Positions 9,079 to 18,735 of a stretch of DNA of 64,000 nucleotides are shown here, in pieces. The stretch lies in assembly GCA_024635755.1 (NCBI GenBank), contig JAGXIF010000036.1, forward strand, positions 62,001 through 126,000. The letters run 5' to 3'. The notes below the pieces were generated by a model. That model was not told where the DNA came from. It saw only the letters and a list, made by a program, of their open reading frames with translations, and ran no database searches. Every line of letters begins with the position of its first letter. Position 1 is the first letter of the stretch. This stretch comes from Halothiobacillus sp. GTDB lineage: Bacteria; Pseudomonadota; Gammaproteobacteria; Halothiobacillales; Halothiobacillaceae. Position numbers and translations under genes: made by a program.

Positions 9079-9090
9079 TGACCCGGGTCA
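9079..9090. promoter_or_regulatory. Perfect palindrome upstream of soxB
   Basis: TGACCCGGGTCA is self-complementary over 12 bases and lies about 160 bases upstream of the soxB start in the AT-richer part of the gap. It could be an operator or the UP side of the soxB promoter. No regulator is assigned. Confidence 0.3.
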
Positions 9091-9231
9091 CGATAGAAAA
9101 AATACTTATGCCGGACCGCCGCCGGGCTGCCGCATGCCGGGCGCGTTCCTTGGTTTGGGGCCCGGTCCGGCAGGGCGGTGCGTTTTCGCTCGATCTCCAG
9201 GCGATGGCCTGCGGGTGTTTTCGTCGGGCAT

Positions 9232-9259
9232 AAAAAAAGCAGGCCGAAGCCTGCTTTTT
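9232..9259 (-). terminator. Rho-independent terminator after soxA
   Basis: Stem GCAGGC / GCCTGC with CGAA loop, with seven A on one side and five T on the other. It begins 20 bases beyond the soxA stop on the minus strand, so it likely separates the soxXA transcript from soxB. Confidence 0.8.
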
Positions 9260-9279
9260 GATCACGCAAGAGTGGAAAC

Positions 9280-10140
9280 TTACTTGCGGATGTTCGGGCC
9301 GTTGAGCTCGAGACCGTTGTCGTTATAGGACATGAAGTACTCGAGGTCACGCAGGTAGTCCGAATACTGCGCCGGCGGGATGGTGCCGGTGTCCCGGACG
9401 CAGCCGTACATGCGCTTGTGCAGGGTAAACATGCTGCCCTTGCTGTAGCGGAATGCCGGGAAGTGCGTGGTGTTGCCCAGGTTCATGTGCAGGTGCTCGG
9501 CACGTGCGTACTTGCCGCCGTGGTACTGGTGGCAGTCGGCACAGGAGTTGTCCAGACGGCCGGTGCGGCGGAACCAGGCTTCCTTGCCGCGGTTGTAGGC
9601 CTTCTTGGCGGCTTCGCTGTCAGCCTGGACTTGGTTGGTCATGCCGGCCGACTCGCTGGCGAGATAGGCCAGTACGTTGGCCAGTTTCTTGTAGTTGTTC
9701 TTCGGATCCCAGACCTTGTCCGCGTCTTCGCCGGCATTCTTCTGGCAGTTGATGATGTCCAGGCCCAGGCTATGTACCTCGCCGTCCTTCTCGTTGACGT
9801 AGGGGTACCTGGCGCGCAGGCCCTTGGCTTCGCCGAGGCAGGAGGACAGCGGCTTGCCGTTGGGCAGGCGGTACTCGTTCCAGAGCGTCTCCCCTTTGGC
9901 GACAAACTCGTCGGTCGCCGGGAAGATCATCTGGCCCTCCCACTGGGAGCGCGCGTCATCATCGATGGCGTAAACGCCAAGGTTGTAATTCTCGAACGGA
10001 ACGTCCGGGTAGCGCTCCGCGTAGAAGTCCACCATCAACTGGCGAAACTCTTCCGGGTCGGACGGGTTGGCCGGCTCGGCCATTGCGCCGCCGGTTGCCA
10101 GCACGCTGGCAGCGATCATGCTAGAGATCAGGCGTTTCAT
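9280..10140 (-). CDS. soxA: Sulfur oxidation c-type cytochrome SoxA (mono-haem type)
   Basis: Subunit of the SoxAX complex that oxidatively joins thiosulfate to the SoxY cysteine in the periplasm. A signal peptide covers about residues 1-21. There is one haem motif, CADCH at 200-204. Where di-haem SoxA proteins have their first haem, only lone cysteines C101 and C132 remain, which may form a disulfide as in mono-haem SoxA. C247, in the RMYGCVRD segment, fits the cysteine ligand of the active-site haem. The 286-residue length is normal. AGGAGA precedes the ATG. soxX lies 58 bases upstream on the same strand and very likely shares its transcript. Confidence 0.95.
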   Translation of the reverse strand: MKRLISSMIAASVLATGGAMAEPANPSDPEEFRQLMVDFYAERYPDVPFENYNLGVYAIDDDARSQWEGQMIFPATDEFVAKGETLWNEYRLPNGKPLSSCLGEAKGLRARYPYVNEKDGEVHSLGLDIINCQKNAGEDADKVWDPKNNYKKLANVLAYLASESAGMTNQVQADSEAAKKAYNRGKEAWFRRTGRLDNSCADCHQYHGGKYARAEHLHMNLGNTTHFPAFRYSKGSMFTLHKRMYGCVRDTGTIPPAQYSDYLRDLEYFMSYNDNGLELNGPNIRK

Positions 10141-10198
10141 TATGAGTATCTCCTCGTGAATTCGGGTCGTTGTCGTGTTTTTTTCCTGACGGCCTGTG

Positions 10199-10582
10199 TT
10201 ACAGGGTGTAGAGGTAGTCGACGATCTTTTCGATCTCGTCCTCGGTCAGGATCTTGTGTGCCCCGAACGGCGGCATGATGGTTTGGGCGCCGAACTTGTC
10301 GCGCGGGTCACGGAGAACCCCTGTGAGCTCTTCGCGGTCCGGGTAGCGGGCCTTCATGGCGATCAGGGCCGGGCCGATGTTGCCGGCCAGGTTGCCGCCT
10401 ACGATCTGGTGACAAGCCAGGCAGTTGCCGCCGCTGCGACCGAAGGCGAGTTCCTTGCCTTCCTTCGCGGACTCGGACAGGCCATCATTTTGCTGTGCGG
10501 CGGCGGCCCCGGAGAAACTCATGCCGGCCGCAAGCAGTGCGGCGGTGCCTGCCGTGGTGATCACGGATGTGAACTTCTTCAT
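10199..10582 (-). CDS. soxX: Sulfur oxidation c-type cytochrome SoxX
   Basis: Small mono-haem cytochrome partner of SoxA, which passes electrons from thiosulfate conjugation to the respiratory chain. It has a signal peptide of about 29 residues ending AAAAQQ, haem motif CLACH at 54-58, and a methionine ligand in TIMPPFG near 101-107. At 127 residues it is a compact SoxX without extensions. AGAGGAGG lies just before the ATG. It is the first gene of the soxXA transcript, and a promoter candidate with two palindromes lies about 75-130 bases upstream. Confidence 0.95.
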   Translation of the reverse strand: MKKFTSVITTAGTAALLAAGMSFSGAAAAQQNDGLSESAKEGKELAFGRSGGNCLACHQIVGGNLAGNIGPALIAMKARYPDREELTGVLRDPRDKFGAQTIMPPFGAHKILTEDEIEKIVDYLYTL

Positions 10583-10658
10583 TGTTATCCTCCTCTGCGG
10601 TCGCGGTTTCGCGCCGAGATTCCTTGGTGAGTTGTCTCATTCATCGAATCGACGTGTA

Positions 10659-10680
10659 CCACTTTAGTGGCCTGAACAGG
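10659..10680. promoter_or_regulatory. Two abutting palindromes at the predicted soxX transcription start
   Basis: CCACTTTAGTGG (10659-10670) and CCTGAACAGG (10671-10680) are each perfect palindromes with no base between them. They cover the predicted start and first 20 transcribed bases, a typical place for a repressor operator. A sulfur-responsive repressor is plausible but not shown. Confidence 0.4.
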
Positions 10681-10684
10681 CGAG

Positions 10685-10713
10685 ACAATAAAAAATAATT
10701 TATGGGGCAACAA
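10685..10713 (-). promoter_or_regulatory. Candidate sigma-70 promoter for soxXA
   Basis: On the minus strand, TTGTTG (10713-10708) and TATTGT (10690-10685) are separated by 17 bases in the most AT-rich stretch of the region. Transcription would begin near 10678, about 96 bases before the soxX ATG. Neither box is a full match. Confidence 0.4.
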
Positions 10714-10921
10714 TTTATTGATTCATTAGAAAACGTTGAAATTCCACCGGCGCGCTAGTGGCGCCATGGTCGCATTTCTCGGGTGATTTCCGACATAAAC
10801 CCGGGGTTTTTCGCTAGCCGGTCTGAAACGGGCCGATTGTCGCACTCCACCGAGAATCAAACGCCCTTCGGCGGGCTTGTGCTCGACGAGTTTCTGCAAA
10901 TACAGACCAGTTGCCCTGCAA

Positions 10922-12310
10922 TTAATCGTCTTTTCGTGGGGCCGCTTGTCGCTCGATGTCCCGGAGCGCGGATTCGAGCCGCGCCTGCGCGCGGGGGTTG
11001 CCGGCGGTATGGGTGAAGGCGGTTTCGAACTCCTGGTGGGCGGCCGAGAGGTTGCCGTTGAGCAGAAAATAGCGGCCCAGTTGTTCGTGCTGCTCAAGGG
11101 GGTGGTCATTTGCCCGCGCGGCCTTGGATAGGGCCAGGGCGGCGGCGGGGTTGCGCGGATTGGACTCGACCGCGTTGCGGGCCGACCGGTAGGCACTTTC
11201 CGCATCGCCGCGGTCGAGCAGCCATTCGATGGAGACACGCAACAGGTTGCTGTCATCCGGGTAGAGGGCGATGAGCTCGGAGAGGACATCGTCCGCCCGC
11301 TGTTGTTCGCCGTTGTTGTGGAGTGCGCGGGCTAACGGCAGGCCGAACCAGCGATTGCCCGGTTCTTCCCGGTAAAGCGGGCCGAGTATTTTCACGGCCG
11401 CCTCGTGTCGACCGTTTCGTTGCGCGGCGATGGCGGTCCGATAGGCCGACGCTGTCTCGTCCAAGCTCAGGCCCTCTCGGCCCACCAGTGCGGCCAGCCG
11501 GGCGCGCGCCAAACGGAAGGATTGGCTGTCTGCCGCGCCCGTTCGATATTCGTCGAGGCGGTTCTTGATGCTGCTGATGCGCTCTCCACTCATGGGGTGG
11601 GTGCGCAGAAACTCGAACTGTCGCCCGGGCGAGTTGCCGGCGCGGCGTTGGAGTTTCTCGAAGAAGGTGACCATGCCGCTGGCATCCACGCCGGCACGCT
11701 GCAGGGTTTCCAAGGCAATGCGGTCGGCCTCGCGCTCGTGCATGCGCGTGTAATTGATGGAACTTTGCGCGGCGCCGGCGATGCCGGCGGTGGCGACTGC
11801 CGCTCCCAGTTGCGGGTCGACCGCGCCCAACAGGATGCCGGCGATGAAGCCCGCCACGGCGGTCAGGCTGTTGCCCGCCTGCGCGGCCACCATTTGCGCG
11901 ATGTGCCGCTGGGTGGTGTGGGCGATCTCGTGGGCGATGATGCCCGCCAGCTCGCTTTCATTCTCTGCGGTGAGCATCAGGCCGGAAAACACGGCGATGT
12001 AGCCGCCGGGAACCGTGAAAGCATTGATATTGGGGTTGTCTACGATCACCAGGTTGGGCGAAAAGTGCGTCCCCGAGGCTGATGACATCAGCCGGATGCC
12101 CAGGTCGTTGATATAGGCATTGAGCAGGGCGTCGTCTAACACGGCCCCCTGGGCGCGGATCTGCTTGAAGACCTCGGCCCCGATCTGGCGCTCTTCCTGA
12201 GGTGATAAGACGGTGTCGGCCGGGTCGCCCAGGCTCGGCAGGTCTGCTGCCCGAGCGGGCAGCAGAACGGACAGCATGATGAAAAGAATGGGCAGGGCGA
12301 TTCGGGTCAT
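10922..12310 (-). CDS. bepA: M48 family metalloprotease with TPR repeats (BepA-like)
   Basis: Periplasmic zinc protease that in E. coli assists LptD assembly and degrades stalled outer-membrane proteins. A signal peptide covers residues 1-21. The M48 catalytic motif HEIAHTTQRH is near residues 126-135, with a downstream glutamate in the HEREADRIAL segment. The C-terminal half (about 290-460) consists of tetratricopeptide-like helical repeats. The length of 462 is close to E. coli BepA. It is divergent from the rhodanese gene, with 158 bases between the starts. Use of the symbol rests on domain order, not on proven function here. Confidence 0.88.
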   Translation of the reverse strand: MTRIALPILFIMLSVLLPARAADLPSLGDPADTVLSPQEERQIGAEVFKQIRAQGAVLDDALLNAYINDLGIRLMSSASGTHFSPNLVIVDNPNINAFTVPGGYIAVFSGLMLTAENESELAGIIAHEIAHTTQRHIAQMVAAQAGNSLTAVAGFIAGILLGAVDPQLGAAVATAGIAGAAQSSINYTRMHEREADRIALETLQRAGVDASGMVTFFEKLQRRAGNSPGRQFEFLRTHPMSGERISSIKNRLDEYRTGAADSQSFRLARARLAALVGREGLSLDETASAYRTAIAAQRNGRHEAAVKILGPLYREEPGNRWFGLPLARALHNNGEQQRADDVLSELIALYPDDSNLLRVSIEWLLDRGDAESAYRSARNAVESNPRNPAAALALSKAARANDHPLEQHEQLGRYFLLNGNLSAAHQEFETAFTHTAGNPRAQARLESALRDIERQAAPRKDD

Positions 12311-12468
12311 TGGCTCGCGGCGGTTGGTGGGTGCCGTAAATGCATGAATGCTTCGACTGCTCCGGGCGGGCGGGGGTTCAGCGCGCCGACCATTTGTCTG
12401 GACGCCGTGTCGGCCGCGCCGCTAGACTGGTCAGAATTTGCCCACGCGAATTCGCTTTGGAGACGATT

Positions 12469-12792
12469 ATGGCAGCTTACGGAACGATCAGCGCCGACCA
12501 ACTGAAGGATCGGCTGGACGAGGTCGAGCTTTTTGACGTCCGCGGCCCGGCCGAGACCGATCGTGGCGTGATTGAGGGTGCGCACTTGGTGCCACTCCAC
12601 CTGGTGCCCATGAACGTCGATCGCTTCCGCGGCGACAAGGATGTCGTCATCTATTGTCACAGCGGCGCCCGGTCGGCCCAGGCCTGCCAGTTCCTGGCTG
12701 GTCATGGCGTGGAGCGGTTGTTCAACGTCGAGGGCGGCATCATGCACTGGGCCGGTTCCGGGTTGCCGCTGGTCGAACCACCGAGCCAATGA
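12469..12792 (+). CDS. Single-domain rhodanese-like sulfurtransferase
   Basis: Cytoplasmic protein of 107 residues from the ATG at 12469. Upstream in-frame codons look non-coding. The rhodanese fold is shown by FDVRGPAETDRGVIEGAHLV and the active loop IYCHSGARSA with Cys63. GGIMHWAGSGLPL closes the domain. It is followed within 45 bases by a TusA-like gene, so the pair may relay persulfide sulfur. No signal peptide is visible. Confidence 0.88.
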   Translation: MAAYGTISADQLKDRLDEVELFDVRGPAETDRGVIEGAHLVPLHLVPMNVDRFRGDKDVVIYCHSGARSAQACQFLAGHGVERLFNVEGGIMHWAGSGLPLVEPPSQ

Positions 12793-12834
12793 CCCCGATT
12801 GCAAGCAAGCCCGTTAAAGATAAGGAGGCGCGTC

Positions 12835-13071
12835 GTGTCTGATGCAACGACCGTGGAGGTGGATGCCCGGGGTCTGTCCTGTCCGATGCCGCTACTCAAG
12901 GCGCGCAAGGCGGTAGCGACGGCCGAGCCGGGGCAGCGTGTGGTGGTTTACGCCACCGACCGCGGGGCGGAGAGCGATTTCCGCGCCTACTGCGATCGCG
13001 CCGGTCACCGGCTCGAGTCGTTGCAGTGGCAGGGTGATGTGTTGCGCATCGAACTGCTGAGAGGCGAGTGA
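12835..13071 (+). CDS. tusA: TusA-like sulfurtransferase
   Basis: Small sulfur carrier, 78 residues, that accepts persulfide on a cysteine and hands it on for tRNA thiolation or, in sulfur oxidisers, to cytoplasmic sulfur oxidation. The motif LSCPMPLLKARKA with Cys16 is characteristic. I chose the GTG at 12835, preceded by TAAGGAGG with normal spacing. The longer in-frame start at 12799 would put that ribosome site inside the coding region. It follows a rhodanese gene, a partnership known from sulfur-oxidising bacteria. DsrE and heterodisulfide reductase-like genes are not nearby. Confidence 0.88.
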   Translation: MSDATTVEVDARGLSCPMPLLKARKAVATAEPGQRVVVYATDRGAESDFRAYCDRAGHRLESLQWQGDVLRIELLRGE

Positions 13072-13238
13072 TGCTGGTTCGGCACAGGACGTGCCGGTCG
13101 CCGCTGTGATCCGGGCAGTCGCGGCTAGGTGCCCGCTCGTGCTCTTTGGGATGCGTCGTGCGATGTTTCGGCGTATCTTCGGGGTCGTCAATGACAACCA
13201 ATAATGACAGAAGCTTTTGACAAAGGAGTGAATAAGCC

Positions 13239-14183
13239 ATGGGGATGACCCGCCTGATCCGCCCGCTGAGCGTGGGCATGTTCTGTCTGGGACTGCTTTT
13301 TTCCGGTCTGGCGCGGGCCGGGTTACAGCCTTTCGTTTCTGGGACGCAGTACGAGGGGCCGGTCGAGGAGGCGGTTGCCGCTTCACGGGAGAGCCTGAGC
13401 GAAGAAGGGTTCGAAGTCGTCGGCGACTACGCGCCCACCGAGGGGGTGCATGTGCTGGCGGTGACCAGCGATGCCTTGCTCGAGACGGCTTCACGTAGCC
13501 CTCGCGGCGGGTACGGTGCCGTGATGAGTGTCGCCTTCGAGCGCGACGGTGAGGTCACTCGGATTTCCTACATGAACCCGCAATACGTGGCGCATGGCTA
13601 TCGACTCGAGAGCGATAATGAATCGGTTTTCCTCGCCTTGGCGAGCGCGCTCGGGGCGACCGGGTATTTCGGAGCCGAGCCCATCTCTAGCGTCAACCTG
13701 CGCACCTATCAATACGCCTTCGGCCTGGAGACCTTCAAGGATGCAGTCGATCTCGGCTCGTTCGGCTCGTTCGACGAGGCCCGCGACGGCATCGCCCGGC
13801 GGGCGGCCAGTGGCGATCTGGGTACCGATCTGGTCTACCGGGTGCGTATCCCGGGCAAGCGTCAGGAGGTCTTCGGCGTGGCGATGCAGACCGACGATCC
13901 GAACGCGAATGGAGCGGCCCTGGTGCAGTCGGTCGATCATGATGCCCCGCGAGGCTATGCCTTCCTGCCCTACCCGGTGCTGCTCGACGGGAGCGCCGCC
14001 GAGACATTGAGCCTGCGGTTTCGCATGGCGCTTTTCTTCCCGGACCTGCCGATGATGGGCGGCGATGCCTCCTTCTTCAAACTGCGCTCGGCGCCCGACG
14101 CGATCAATTCGCTGTTGCTGGACGTTGTCGATGGCGAGGTCTACCAGGAAGATCAATCCAGCGGCGGCTTCGGCAGTTTCTAA
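13239..14183 (+). CDS. Secreted protein of unknown function
   Basis: 314 residues with a clear signal peptide (cleavage after ARA at about 27). AAAGGAG stands about ten bases before the ATG. The N-terminal part (about 30-125), with EEAVAASRESLSEEGF and the MNPQYVAHGYR segment, faintly recalls DUF302-like proteins, but I would not assign it. The rest contains paired strands and ends in a Gly/Ser-rich tail. There are no cysteines after the signal peptide and no membrane helix, so it is probably a soluble periplasmic protein. It follows rhodanese and tusA on the same strand with a 167-base gap. Confidence 0.75.
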   Translation: MGMTRLIRPLSVGMFCLGLLFSGLARAGLQPFVSGTQYEGPVEEAVAASRESLSEEGFEVVGDYAPTEGVHVLAVTSDALLETASRSPRGGYGAVMSVAFERDGEVTRISYMNPQYVAHGYRLESDNESVFLALASALGATGYFGAEPISSVNLRTYQYAFGLETFKDAVDLGSFGSFDEARDGIARRAASGDLGTDLVYRVRIPGKRQEVFGVAMQTDDPNANGAALVQSVDHDAPRGYAFLPYPVLLDGSAAETLSLRFRMALFFPDLPMMGGDASFFKLRSAPDAINSLLLDVVDGEVYQEDQSSGGFGSF

Positions 14184-14595
14184 AGGCGCGTCGTGACCAT
14201 TCCCCAAGGGACTCATGCGCCTTGGGGGCATTCGCCGTGGCAGGGCGCTGGCCCTGAAATGGTGAAATCCACCTGACAAAGCGTTATATTGTAGGGTCTA
14301 CGATTGAGACCGCCGAGCCCCATCGGGCCAATCCGCGGTTGATGGCAGCCTGTCTGGCCGACGACGACCTCGTCGGGCCGGCGGGCTGCTATCGTCATGG
14401 GCTGCGTTGATCGCGTTGCGCCTTTTTGCGTCAAGCAAACTCAATAAGAAGAGGATGACCATCCGGGGGCCTCCCCCGGATGCGGGGACGGTTTCCCCGA
14501 AATCGGGTGATCGGTCCGGGTGCCTGCGTGCGCCTTATAGGCTCCGGTCACTAAGTATTGTCAGCGAAACGCGTTATATCGAGGTGAGTACTCTC
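14184..14595. other. Leader and intergenic region upstream of ilvB
   Basis: 412 bases between the secreted protein gene and ilvB. A hairpin CCCCAAGG / CCTTGGGG at 14202-14227 could end the upstream transcript, although no T run follows. Two hairpins stand together at 14461-14499 ahead of ilvB. A small frame at 14342-14410 (22 codons) is not rich in Ile, Leu or Val, so I do not call it a leader peptide. Confidence 0.5.
14461..14499 (+). promoter_or_regulatory. Tandem hairpins in the ilvB leader
   Basis: ATCCGGGGG / CCCCCGGAT (14461-14481, loop of three) is followed one base later by CGGGG / CCCCG (14483-14499). The position, about 100 bases before the ilvB start, fits a leader control element for branched-chain synthesis. 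No T run follows, so it is not a simple terminator. Confidence 0.35.
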
Positions 14596-16296
14596 GTGGA
14601 ATTGTCCGGCGGTGAAATCCTGGTCGAGTGCCTCAAGGCCGAGGGAGTCGATACGGTCTTCGGCTACCCGGGTGGGGCGGTCCTTCACATTTACGATGCC
14701 CTGTTCCAGCAGAAACAGGTGCAGCACGTCCTCGTGCGCCACGAGCAGGGCGCGGTCCACATGGCCGACGGCTTTGCGCGGGCCACGGGCAAGCCCGGCG
14801 TGGTGCTGGTGACTTCCGGTCCGGGTGCCACCAACGCGGTCACCGGTATTGCCACCGCGCACATGGACTCCATTCCGCTGGTGGTCTTTACCGGCCAGGT
14901 CCATAGCGCACTGATCGGCAACGACGCCTTCCAGGAAGTCGACAACGTCGGCATCACCCGTCCCTGCGTGAAGCACAACTTCATGGTCAAGGACGTGCGC
15001 GACATGGCGGAGACCATCAAGAAGGCCTTCTACGTCGCGACCACCGGGCGCCCCGGGCCCGTGGTGGTCGACATCCCCAAGGATGTCACCGACCCGAAGG
15101 TCAAGGTGCCGTTCTCGTACCCGGAAAAGGTCGCCATGCGCTCCTACCAGCCGACCGAGAAGGGGCATTCCGGGCAGATCCGCAAGGCGGTCGATCTGAT
15201 CGTCAACGCCGAGCGGCCGATGATCTACACCGGCGGTGGCGTCATCCTGGGGCGTGCGGCCGACGAGCTGACGCACTTCACGCAGAAGCTCGGCTACCCG
15301 ATCACGCAGACGCTGATGGGATTGGGTGCCTACCCGGCGAACGACAAGCAGTTTCTGGGCATGCTCGGCATGCACGGTACCTACGAGGCGAACATGGGCA
15401 TGCATCACTGCGATGTCCTGATCGCCATCGGGGCGCGCTTCGACGACCGGGTCACCGGCGATCTCTCCAAGTTCTGCCCCTACGCCAAGATCGTGCACGT
15501 GGACATCGATCCGTCCTCGATCTCGAAGAACGTCGTGGTCGACGTGCCGATCGTCGGGGCGGTCAAGTCGGTGCTCACCGAGATGATCGACCTGGTCAAC
15601 CAGGCCGGCGGGGCGAAGAAGCCCAAGGAGCTGGAGAACTGGTGGGACCAGATCGAGCAGTGGCGCGGCATGAAGTGCCTCGACTACAAGCAGGGCGAGG
15701 ATGTCATCAAGCCGCAGTACGTGGTGCAGAAGCTTTGGGAGGTCACTGGCGGTGATGCCTTCGTCACCTCCGACGTGGGCCAGCACCAGATGTGGGCGGC
15801 CCAGTACTACGGATTCAACAAGCCGCATCGCTGGATCAATTCCGGCGGGCTGGGGACGATGGGCTTCGGCCTGCCGGCCGCCCTGGGGGCCAAGTGGGCG
15901 CATCCCGACGAGGAGGTTGCCTGCATCACCGGCGAGGGCAGCATCCAGATGTGCACCCAGGAGCTGTCGACTGCGCTGCAGTATCACCTGCCGATCAAGG
16001 TGGTCAGCCTCAACAACCGTTATCTGGGCATGGTGCGCCAGTGGCAGGAGTTCTTCTATTCCGGCCGCTACGCGATGAGTTACATGGAAGCGCTGCCCGA
16101 TTTCGTCAAACTGGCGGAGGCCTACGGTCACGTCGGCATGCGTATCGAGAAGCCCGCTGACGTCGAGGGCGCCCTCAAGGAGGCGTTCGCCATGAAGGAC
16201 CGGCTGGTGTTCATGGACTTCCAGACCGATCCGGAAGAGAACGTCTACCCGATGGTCCCCGCTGGTGCGGGCCTCAACGAAATGATCCTGGTGTGA
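14596..16296 (+). CDS. ilvB: Acetolactate synthase large (catalytic) subunit
   Basis: Thiamine-diphosphate enzyme for the first common step of valine, leucine and isoleucine synthesis. I chose the GTG at 14596 (start ELSGGEILVECLKAEGV), with GAGGTGA seven bases upstream; a GTG at 14584 is the alternative. FGYPGGAVLHIYDA and the catalytic-glutamate region VRHEQGAVHMADGFAR lie in the first 70 residues. The cofactor-binding GEGSIQMCTQEL ... NNRYLGMVRQWQEFFY is near 440-480. The 566-residue length is normal. ilvN follows after 13 bases. Confidence 0.96.
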   Translation: MELSGGEILVECLKAEGVDTVFGYPGGAVLHIYDALFQQKQVQHVLVRHEQGAVHMADGFARATGKPGVVLVTSGPGATNAVTGIATAHMDSIPLVVFTGQVHSALIGNDAFQEVDNVGITRPCVKHNFMVKDVRDMAETIKKAFYVATTGRPGPVVVDIPKDVTDPKVKVPFSYPEKVAMRSYQPTEKGHSGQIRKAVDLIVNAERPMIYTGGGVILGRAADELTHFTQKLGYPITQTLMGLGAYPANDKQFLGMLGMHGTYEANMGMHHCDVLIAIGARFDDRVTGDLSKFCPYAKIVHVDIDPSSISKNVVVDVPIVGAVKSVLTEMIDLVNQAGGAKKPKELENWWDQIEQWRGMKCLDYKQGEDVIKPQYVVQKLWEVTGGDAFVTSDVGQHQMWAAQYYGFNKPHRWINSGGLGTMGFGLPAALGAKWAHPDEEVACITGEGSIQMCTQELSTALQYHLPIKVVSLNNRYLGMVRQWQEFFYSGRYAMSYMEALPDFVKLAEAYGHVGMRIEKPADVEGALKEAFAMKDRLVFMDFQTDPEENVYPMVPAGAGLNEMILV

Positions 16297-16309
16297 GGGC
16301 GGACCAACC

Positions 16310-17885
<1,576 letters not shown>

Positions 17886-17927
17886 TCGCGGGACGGTCGT
17901 ACGAGATAATCCCGGGAGGGGCAGAGC

Positions 17928-18704
17928 ATGGATCATGAGACGCAGACCGACGAGCAGGCGCAAGATGCGCAGGCGACCCATCGGCGGCGTAAGGCGATCT
18001 ACCTTCTGCCCAACCTGTTCACGACCGGCGCCCTGTTCGCCGGTTTTTTCGCGATTGTGATGGCCGTCCAGAGCGACTTCGTCCAGGCGGCGATCGCCGT
18101 TTTCGTGGCCATGCTGCTCGACGGCATGGACGGGCGCGTGGCCCGGATGACCGGCACGGAGTCCGAGTTCGGCATCCAGTACGACTCGCTCTCCGACGTG
18201 GTCTCCTTCGGCATCGCCCCGGCCCTGATCATGTACCTGTGGAGCCTGCAGGGCATGGGCGATCGCTGGGGCATGCTGGGCGCCTTCGTTTTCGCCGCGG
18301 CGGCGGCCATCCGCTTGGCACGCTTCAATGTCCAGGTGGAGACCGTCGACAAAAGCTACTTCGTGGGCCTGGCCTCGCCGGCCGCGGCGGCGGTGCTGAT
18401 GGGCATGGTGTGGTTCTTCGAGTCGCACGGCATCGCGTTCCGTGAACAGATCGGCTGGGTCTGGGTCATCACGATCACCACCGGCCTGTTGATGGTTTCG
18501 AGCTTTCCCTACTTTAGTGGCAAGCGATTCTCACCACAGTTGCGTGTGTCGTTTCTTAGCGTGCCGTTGCTGATCGTGCTGTTCGTCGTGGCCCTCAAGG
18601 ATTTCGCGTTGACCGTCTGGGTGCTGGCTTCCGCCTACGCCCTGTCGGCGCCGCTGTGGATGCTTTCGAGGGGAGTGCGGCGGCGGTTGAAGCGGGCGTC
18701 TTGA
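17928..18704 (+). CDS. pssA: CDP-diacylglycerol--serine O-phosphatidyltransferase
   Basis: Integral inner-membrane enzyme making phosphatidylserine. The CDP-alcohol phosphotransferase motif DG(x)2DGRVAR...G(x)3D...D is complete in DGMDGRVARMTGTESEFG followed by YDSLSD, near residues 64-88. About seven hydrophobic segments follow a charged N-terminus. Length is 258. Its placement between ilvC and leuA is a known order in beta- and gammaproteobacteria, and no psd gene is beside it. The next gene, leuA, begins after a 236-base leader region. Confidence 0.95.
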   Translation: MDHETQTDEQAQDAQATHRRRKAIYLLPNLFTTGALFAGFFAIVMAVQSDFVQAAIAVFVAMLLDGMDGRVARMTGTESEFGIQYDSLSDVVSFGIAPALIMYLWSLQGMGDRWGMLGAFVFAAAAAIRLARFNVQVETVDKSYFVGLASPAAAAVLMGMVWFFESHGIAFREQIGWVWVITITTGLLMVSSFPYFSGKRFSPQLRVSFLSVPLLIVLFVVALKDFALTVWVLASAYALSAPLWMLSRGVRRRLKRAS

Positions 18705-18735
18705 ATCCGCTGGCACAGGTCGTTACCTTTGTTGC

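Larger units (their letters stand above)
8922..9279. other. Intergenic gap between soxA and soxB
   Basis: 358 bases without a supported gene. It holds the soxA terminator at 9232-9259 and an AT-richer stretch (about 9050-9115) that should contain the soxB promoter on the minus strand. A perfect 12-base palindrome TGACCCGGGTCA lies at 9079-9090. The short reading frames here have no recognisable product. Confidence 0.5.
10583..10921. other. Intergenic region between soxX and the BepA-like gene
   Basis: 339 bases without a supported gene. The soxX-proximal half carries an AT-rich promoter candidate (10685-10713) and two abutting palindromes (10659-10680). The part next to the protease gene, about 10740-10920, shows no feature I can support; short reading frames there have no recognisable product. 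Confidence 0.5.

Noticed and set aside
14202-14227. Rho-independent terminator after the secreted protein gene
   Set aside because: The hairpin has no T run after it, so I kept it only as a note in the gap description.
14342-14410. ilvB leader peptide
   Set aside because: The short frame has no run of Ile, Leu or Val codons and no good ribosome site.
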